DNA from: Labilithrix luteola
GTDB lineage: Bacteria; Myxococcota_A; Polyangia; Polyangiales; Polyangiaceae
Assembly: GCA_026225435.1 (NCBI GenBank)
Contig: JAMFST010000261.1
Location: 1-9,698, forward strand
Length of the DNA: 9,698 nucleotides
Direction of reading: 5' to 3'
In this document: piece by piece, positions 4,691 to 9,698 of the stretch
Numbering within the stretch: position 1 is the stretch's first letter
Layout: each line of letters begins with the position of its first letter
The notes under the pieces: model-generated
Told to the model about the DNA's origin: nothing
What the model saw: only the letters and a program-made list of their open reading frames with translations
Database searches by the model: none
Made by a program: the position numbers and the translations under genes

Positions 4691-7180
4691 ATGAAAGCCT
4701 CTTACGCGTTCATTCGCGAGCTACTGCCTGCGCTCACCGCGTCTCCGCGCGAGCTGTCCGATGCGTTCACCTTCGCCGGTCTCGAGGTCGAGGGGCTGAG
4801 CGAGTTCGGCGCGGCGTCGGTCGAGTGCGTCGTCGTCGCGGTGCTCTCGAAGCGGCCGCATCCGACCAAGGACAAGCTGGCGCTCGTCACCGTCGATCTC
4901 GGCGAGGGCAAGACGCAGGAAGTCGTGTGCGGCGCGCCCAACGTTCCCGAGCCGGGCGGCCTCGTGGTGCTGGCGCCGCTCGGTGCGCACCTGCCGGCGG
5001 CGGCCGGCGGGAAGGGGATGACCATGGCGCGGCGCGATGTCGCCGGTGTCCCCAGCGAAGGCATGCTGTGCAGCGAGTCGGAGCTCGGGCTGTCCGACTC
5101 CGGCGAAGGCATCCTCGTGTTGCCGGCGAACCTGGCCGATCCGGGGACGCGGTTGTCGGACGCCATCCCGAGCTCGCATGATCACGTCTTCGAGATCAAC
5201 GTGACGGCCAACCGGCCGGACGCGCTCGGGCACGTGGGGCTCGCGCGCGAAGCGGCGGCGCTCTACGACCTCCCCTTCGCCATGCCGTCGCTCGCCGCCG
5301 TGCTGGCGGAGACGGCCGGTGCGGCTGGCGGGGTCATCGGCGACGTGGTGCGCATCCAGGTCGAGGACGCGGCCGGCTGCCCTCACTACGGCGCGGCGGC
5401 GATCACCGGCGTGTCGGTGCACGCCTCGCCGCTCAACGTCCGCTACCGGCTGGCGGCGCTCGGCGTGCGCTCGATCTCCAACGTGGTCGACGTCACCAAC
5501 CTGGCGATGCTCGGCTACGGGCACCCGATGCACGCCTTCGATCTCGACCGCCTCGGCGGGATGATCGTGGTGCGGCGGGCGAAGGCCGGCGAGAAGCTGG
5601 CGACGCTCGACGGCGTGGAGCGGACGCTCGACGCGGGGGATCTGGTCATCGCCGACGCGGAGAAGCCGATCGCGCTCGCCGGGGTGATGGGCGGCGCCAC
5701 CACCGAGGTGCACGCCGGGACCACGCGCGTGCTCTTCGAGTGCGCCTACTTCGATCCGCGCTCGGTGCGTCGCTCGGCGCGCCGGCACGGGATGCACACC
5801 GAGGCGAGCCACCGCTTCGAGCGCGGTGTCGACCCGGGAGACGTGGAGGAGGTGCTGGCCCACGCGCTGGCGACCACGCGCGCGCTCGCCGGCGGCAAGG
5901 CGCTGGACGGGATGCTCCACGTGCGCGCCGACATGCCGCGCCCGCAGCCGATCAAGCTGCAGCGGGTGAAGATGGACCGCCTGCTGGGCGTGAGCCACGA
6001 CTGGCAAGCGGCGCTCTCGCTCCTCGAGCGGCTCGGCTGCACCGTGCACGGCACGGCGACCGACGACGAGGCCGAGCTCCGCCCGCCGACCCACCGGCCG
6101 GATCTCCTGCGCTCGGTGGACCTGATCGAGGAGGTGGCGCGCGTCCGCGGGATCGACTCGATCCCGGCCGAGCTTCCGCCGATCCGCGCCTCGCGCGACG
6201 TCGGTGGGCGCGAGGAGCTGGAGCGCGAGGTGCGCGAGGCGGCCGTGTCGCTCGGGCTGTCGGAGGCGGTGACCTTCGCCTTCCTGTCGCCGGAGGATCT
6301 CGCCAATGCCAAGGCGCCGCCGGCCTTCGTCGGGCTGAAGAACCCTCTCGCGGTGACCCAGTCGGTGATGCGCACGCGGCTCCTCCCCGGGCTGCTCCAG
6401 GCGGTCGGTCGCGCGCGCCGTCACGGCGTGAAGGACGCGCGCCTCTTCACCATCGGGCGCACGTACGTCGCGCCCGATGCTGCCGCCCGCGCGAAGGAGC
6501 CGGTCGACCCCGCGGGCGCCTGGCCGGTGGACGAGCGGACCTCGGTGGCAGCGGTCTTCGTCGGCGAGCGCCCGTCGTGGTTGCAGAAGCCGGAGTCGCT
6601 CGACGTCTGGGACGTGAAGGGGACCGCTCTCGAGCTGGTGGCGCGCGCGACCCGCGGCGTGTGGACCGCCACGGCGGAGCGGCTCGACGCCACGGTCGAA
6701 GGTGCGGCCCACCTGCATCCGCGCGGCGCGGCCCGTCTCATGGCGCGTGGCCGGCAGCTCGGTACCTTCGGGCCGCTGCACCCCGATGTCCTCGAGGCGT
6801 TCGACCTGACGGCGCCGGTCTTCGTCCTCGAGCTCGATCTCGAAGCGCTGCGCGCGCCGCTCGAAGCGGCCGATCGCGTGGTCTACAAGCCCATCCCGCG
6901 CTTCCCGGCGAGCGCGCGCGACGTCGCGGTGGTGGTGAAGGACGACGTCCTCGCCGGCGCCGTGGTCGACGAGGCGCGCCGCGCGGCCGGCGATCTGGGG
7001 CAGGAGGTGGCGCTGTTCGACCGCTTCACCGGTGGCTCGATCCCGGAGGGGCACACCAGCCTGGCGCTCCGGGTGGTCTACCGCGCCGCCGCACGCACCC
7101 TCACGGACGCCGAGGTGGACGCACGCCACACCGAGGTGACGCAGGCACTGCAGAGAGCGTTCGGCGGGCAGTTGCGGTAA
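4691..7180 (+). CDS. pheT: phenylalanyl-tRNA synthetase beta subunit
   Basis: PheT pairs with PheS. It holds the tRNA-Phe anticodon-binding domain and the editing site that removes mischarged Tyr. The product is 829 residues; E. coli PheT has 795. ATG 4691 (MKASYAFIRELLPAL) matches the family's N-terminus, and the open frame upstream of it lies inside pheS. Domains in order: an EMAP/OB-fold tRNA-binding domain at about 44-152 (RPHPTKDKLALVTVDLG, GMLCSESELGL); the B3/B4 editing region at about 215-385 (NVVDVTNLAMLGYGHPMHAF, VMGGATTEV, TEASHRFERGVDP); B5 at about 418-490 (THRPDLLRSVDLIEEVARVRG); a degenerate class II core; and the FDX-ACB anticodon-binding domain from about 732 (YKPIPRFPASARDVAV) to the end. 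It appears intact. Only a weak Shine-Dalgarno precedes it, in keeping with translational coupling to pheS. Confidence 0.97.
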   Translation: MKASYAFIRELLPALTASPRELSDAFTFAGLEVEGLSEFGAASVECVVVAVLSKRPHPTKDKLALVTVDLGEGKTQEVVCGAPNVPEPGGLVVLAPLGAHLPAAAGGKGMTMARRDVAGVPSEGMLCSESELGLSDSGEGILVLPANLADPGTRLSDAIPSSHDHVFEINVTANRPDALGHVGLAREAAALYDLPFAMPSLAAVLAETAGAAGGVIGDVVRIQVEDAAGCPHYGAAAITGVSVHASPLNVRYRLAALGVRSISNVVDVTNLAMLGYGHPMHAFDLDRLGGMIVVRRAKAGEKLATLDGVERTLDAGDLVIADAEKPIALAGVMGGATTEVHAGTTRVLFECAYFDPRSVRRSARRHGMHTEASHRFERGVDPGDVEEVLAHALATTRALAGGKALDGMLHVRADMPRPQPIKLQRVKMDRLLGVSHDWQAALSLLERLGCTVHGTATDDEAELRPPTHRPDLLRSVDLIEEVARVRGIDSIPAELPPIRASRDVGGREELEREVREAAVSLGLSEAVTFAFLSPEDLANAKAPPAFVGLKNPLAVTQSVMRTRLLPGLLQAVGRARRHGVKDARLFTIGRTYVAPDAAARAKEPVDPAGAWPVDERTSVAAVFVGERPSWLQKPESLDVWDVKGTALELVARATRGVWTATAERLDATVEGAAHLHPRGAARLMARGRQLGTFGPLHPDVLEAFDLTAPVFVLELDLEALRAPLEAADRVVYKPIPRFPASARDVAVVVKDDVLAGAVVDEARRAAGDLGQEVALFDRFTGGSIPEGHTSLALRVVYRAAARTLTDAEVDARHTEVTQALQRAFGGQLR

Positions 7181-7193
7181 GGTTCAGCCGCTG

Positions 7194-7598
7194 ATGCAGG
7201 AGCTCGTCAGGACACCCCATCTGCATGGCCGTCTCGATCTGTCCCGTCGGCTGGTCGTGGTCGAGCGCTCGGCGGTCGCCTTCCAGACGCTCGCCGACAT
7301 GGTGGACGCGTTCGATACGCTCGATAAGTCGCTGAGCCACGTGCGCCGTCAGGGGCTGGTGCTGCTCGTCGACACCCGCAAGGGGCCGCTGCGGAACGAC
7401 CCCGAGTTCGAGCGGGTCTTCGCCGGCATCCGCCAGAAGCTGAACGCCGGGTACGACCGGATCGCCGTCATCGTGAACGGGACCCTCGGCAGCCTGCAGG
7501 TCGAACGCCACGCGCGCTCCGATCAGCAGTCGAGCGTCCGGGCCTTCTCCTCGCTCGAGCCCGCGCTGGCCTATCTCGAGATCAAAGGCGCCCTGTAG
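7194..7598 (+). CDS. small SpoIIAA/STAS-like domain protein
   Basis: The product is 134 residues, without signal peptide or membrane helix, so probably cytoplasmic. ATG 7194 is 13 bp after the pheT stop, with AAGG at 7179-7182 as a possible ribosome binding site. No exact family was recognised. The alternating strand/helix pattern resembles a SpoIIAA-like (STAS/SEC14-type) fold: strand LVVVER (20-25), helix about 30-50, strand GLVLLVDTRKG (54-64), helix FERVFAGIRQKL (72-83), strand DRIAVIVNG (88-96), then VRAFSSLEPALAYL (115-128), typical of the C-terminal strand and helix in such proteins. The Thr61 region after the central strand is near where SpoIIAA is phosphorylated, but it lacks the canonical DSSG-type motif. 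Lying directly upstream of a Ser/Thr kinase gene, it could be a substrate or binding partner of that kinase; this is inference. In E. coli and relatives pheT is followed instead by ihfA. Confidence 0.8.
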   Translation: MQELVRTPHLHGRLDLSRRLVVVERSAVAFQTLADMVDAFDTLDKSLSHVRRQGLVLLVDTRKGPLRNDPEFERVFAGIRQKLNAGYDRIAVIVNGTLGSLQVERHARSDQQSSVRAFSSLEPALAYLEIKGAL

Positions 7599-7613
7599 TA
7601 CCATCCCACGCTC

Positions 7614-8717
<1,104 letters not shown>

Positions 8718-8720
8718 TCC

Positions 8721-9665
8721 GTGCCCCGGGTCCTCCTGATCTTCGTCGACGGGATCGGCTTGGGGGCCAGCGGGCCGCAGAATCCTTTCGACGGGGCTCC
8801 GGTGGAGATCCTGGCAGCGCTCGATCCGCGCGGGCGTCCGGCGCCACGCGGGGTGGAGGTGGCGGCGATCGACGCGTGCCTGGGCGTGCCGGGCCTTCCG
8901 CAGAGCGGCACCGGACAGACGGCCATCTTCACTGGCGTGAACGCCTCCGCGCTCGAGGAGCGGCACGTGCCGGCGTTCCCCACGCGGCGGCTCGAACAGG
9001 TCATCACCGAGCGGAGCTTCCTGGGCGAGGCGCGGCGGCGCGGACGACAGGCGCGCTTTCTGAATGCCTACGACGACGAGCGCGCGGCGCGGATCACCGC
9101 CATCGCTCGCGGGCTCGAGCCGCGCCCGAGGCGCTATCCGCTCTCGGCGAGCAGCCTGACGGCGCTGGCCGAAGGGGGAGAGCTCGCGACCTTCGCCGAC
9201 GTCGAAGCGGGGCGCGCGGCGACCTTCGACCTCACGGGCGACGCGATTCGTAGCTTCGGGTTTCCGGCGCCGCGCCCCTCGTTGCCGGCCGTCGCCGCGG
9301 CGCTGGTGGCCGGGATGCGCCTCGCCGACGTGTCGCTTTACGAGACCATCCTCCTCGACAAGGCCGGACACGCGCGCGACACGCCCTGGGCGCGGCGAGA
9401 GATCGTGAAGCTCGATCGGCTCCTTTCGTCGGTCTTTTCGCGGATCGACCGCGAACGCGAGCTGGTCGTGGTGACCAGCGATCACGGCAATGCCGAAGAT
9501 CTGTCCACCCGCTCCCACACGCGGGCGCAGGTGCCGCTGCTGGCCTTCGGTGTGGGCGCGTCGGCCTTCGTGGAGGGCGCGGCCACATTGACCGATGTGG
9601 CGCCGCGAATTTTGGGCCATTGGCCTGCCGCACAGCGCCCGCTATCGTCGTCCTCGCCAGGATGA
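8721..9665 (+). CDS. iPGM-like metalloenzyme of the alkaline phosphatase superfamily
   Basis: The product is 314 residues from GTG 8721, three bases after the kinase stop. It starts directly with the first core strand (MPRVLLIFVDGIGLG), with Asp10 as a metal ligand. Other superfamily motifs are LPQSGTGQTAIFTGVNA (59-75), with Ser62 or Thr64 as candidate nucleophile; LLDKAGHARD, with Asp213 and His217; and TSDHGNAED, with Asp254 and His255, followed by SHTRAQVPLL with His266. This is the metal-site pattern of cofactor-independent phosphoglycerate mutase and phosphopentomutase. Bacterial iPGM is about 510 residues with an inserted phosphotransferase domain, which is too large to fit here. A glycolytic mutase role is therefore unlikely. 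It is probably a two-metal phosphatase, phosphodiesterase or phosphomutase of unknown substrate. No signal peptide is seen, so it is likely cytoplasmic. Its gene overlaps the next start by 4 bp. Confidence 0.85.
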   Translation: MPRVLLIFVDGIGLGASGPQNPFDGAPVEILAALDPRGRPAPRGVEVAAIDACLGVPGLPQSGTGQTAIFTGVNASALEERHVPAFPTRRLEQVITERSFLGEARRRGRQARFLNAYDDERAARITAIARGLEPRPRRYPLSASSLTALAEGGELATFADVEAGRAATFDLTGDAIRSFGFPAPRPSLPAVAAALVAGMRLADVSLYETILLDKAGHARDTPWARREIVKLDRLLSSVFSRIDRERELVVVTSDHGNAEDLSTRSHTRAQVPLLAFGVGASAFVEGAATLTDVAPRILGHWPAAQRPLSSSSPG

Positions 9666-9698
9666 ACGAACGCGACCAAGCATCTCTCGACGCCGACC
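9662..9698 (+). CDS. start of the next operon gene (3' end outside the window)
   Basis: ATG 9662 overlaps the TGA of the metalloenzyme gene as ATGA, the classic arrangement for translational coupling. The frame stays open to the window edge and gives only 12 residues, MNERDQASLDAD. That is too short to identify a product. AGG immediately before the ATG is too close to act as a normal ribosome binding site. Confidence 0.45.
   Translation, partial: MNERDQASLDAD

Noticed and set aside
4721..7129. 802-codon minus-strand frame opposite pheT
   Set aside because: Same GC-bias artefact: low-complexity Arg/His-rich translation opposite a fully conserved PheT.

Overview
The window is GC-rich, densely packed bacterial DNA with the character of a Myxococcota (Deltaproteobacteria-like, probably Polyangia-type) genome. 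Three things suggest this: a lipoprotein carrying an Asp/Ala/Gly-rich repeat tract, a membrane sulfatase-like protein with a MopE-type putative metal-binding motif, and a Hanks-type Ser/Thr kinase. No rRNA, tRNA, CRISPR array or insertion sequence is visible. The taxonomic assignment is an inference from these features.

Layout: (1) 1-266 is the C-terminal part of ribosomal protein L20 (rplT), followed by a 182-bp gap with two hairpins. (2) 449-1297 (+) encodes a lipoprotein of the tyrosine / dual-specificity phosphatase family. Its catalytic domain is interrupted by about 71 Asp/Ala/Gly-rich residues. (3) 1312-3462 (-) encodes a multi-pass membrane sulfatase-like hydrolase, convergent with the lipoprotein gene. 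Their stop codons sit in a perfect 13-bp tandem repeat. (4) A 158-bp divergent intergenic region separates the sulfatase gene from a long + strand operon: pheS (3621-4676), pheT (4691-7180), a small SpoIIAA/STAS-like protein (7194-7598), a Ser/Thr kinase with a C-terminal membrane anchor (7614-8717), a short iPGM/alkaline-phosphatase-superfamily metalloenzyme (8721-9665), and the start of another gene overlapping by ATGA (9662 onward).

The housekeeping core is translation: L20 plus both subunits of phenylalanyl-tRNA synthetase. In many bacteria rplT lies directly upstream of pheST. Here a convergent pair of envelope-protein genes has come between them, and pheST is followed by a compact signalling-type cassette. 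Gaps in the pheST operon are 14, 13, 15, 3 and -4 bp, so co-transcription is likely. The SpoIIAA-like/kinase/metalloenzyme trio is the best candidate for an uncharacterised functional unit, although the sequence alone does not prove that they work together. The other notable points are the repeat insertion in the phosphatase, the loss of the formylglycine-type Cys/Ser in the sulfatase-like protein, and a four-cysteine knuckle in PheS.
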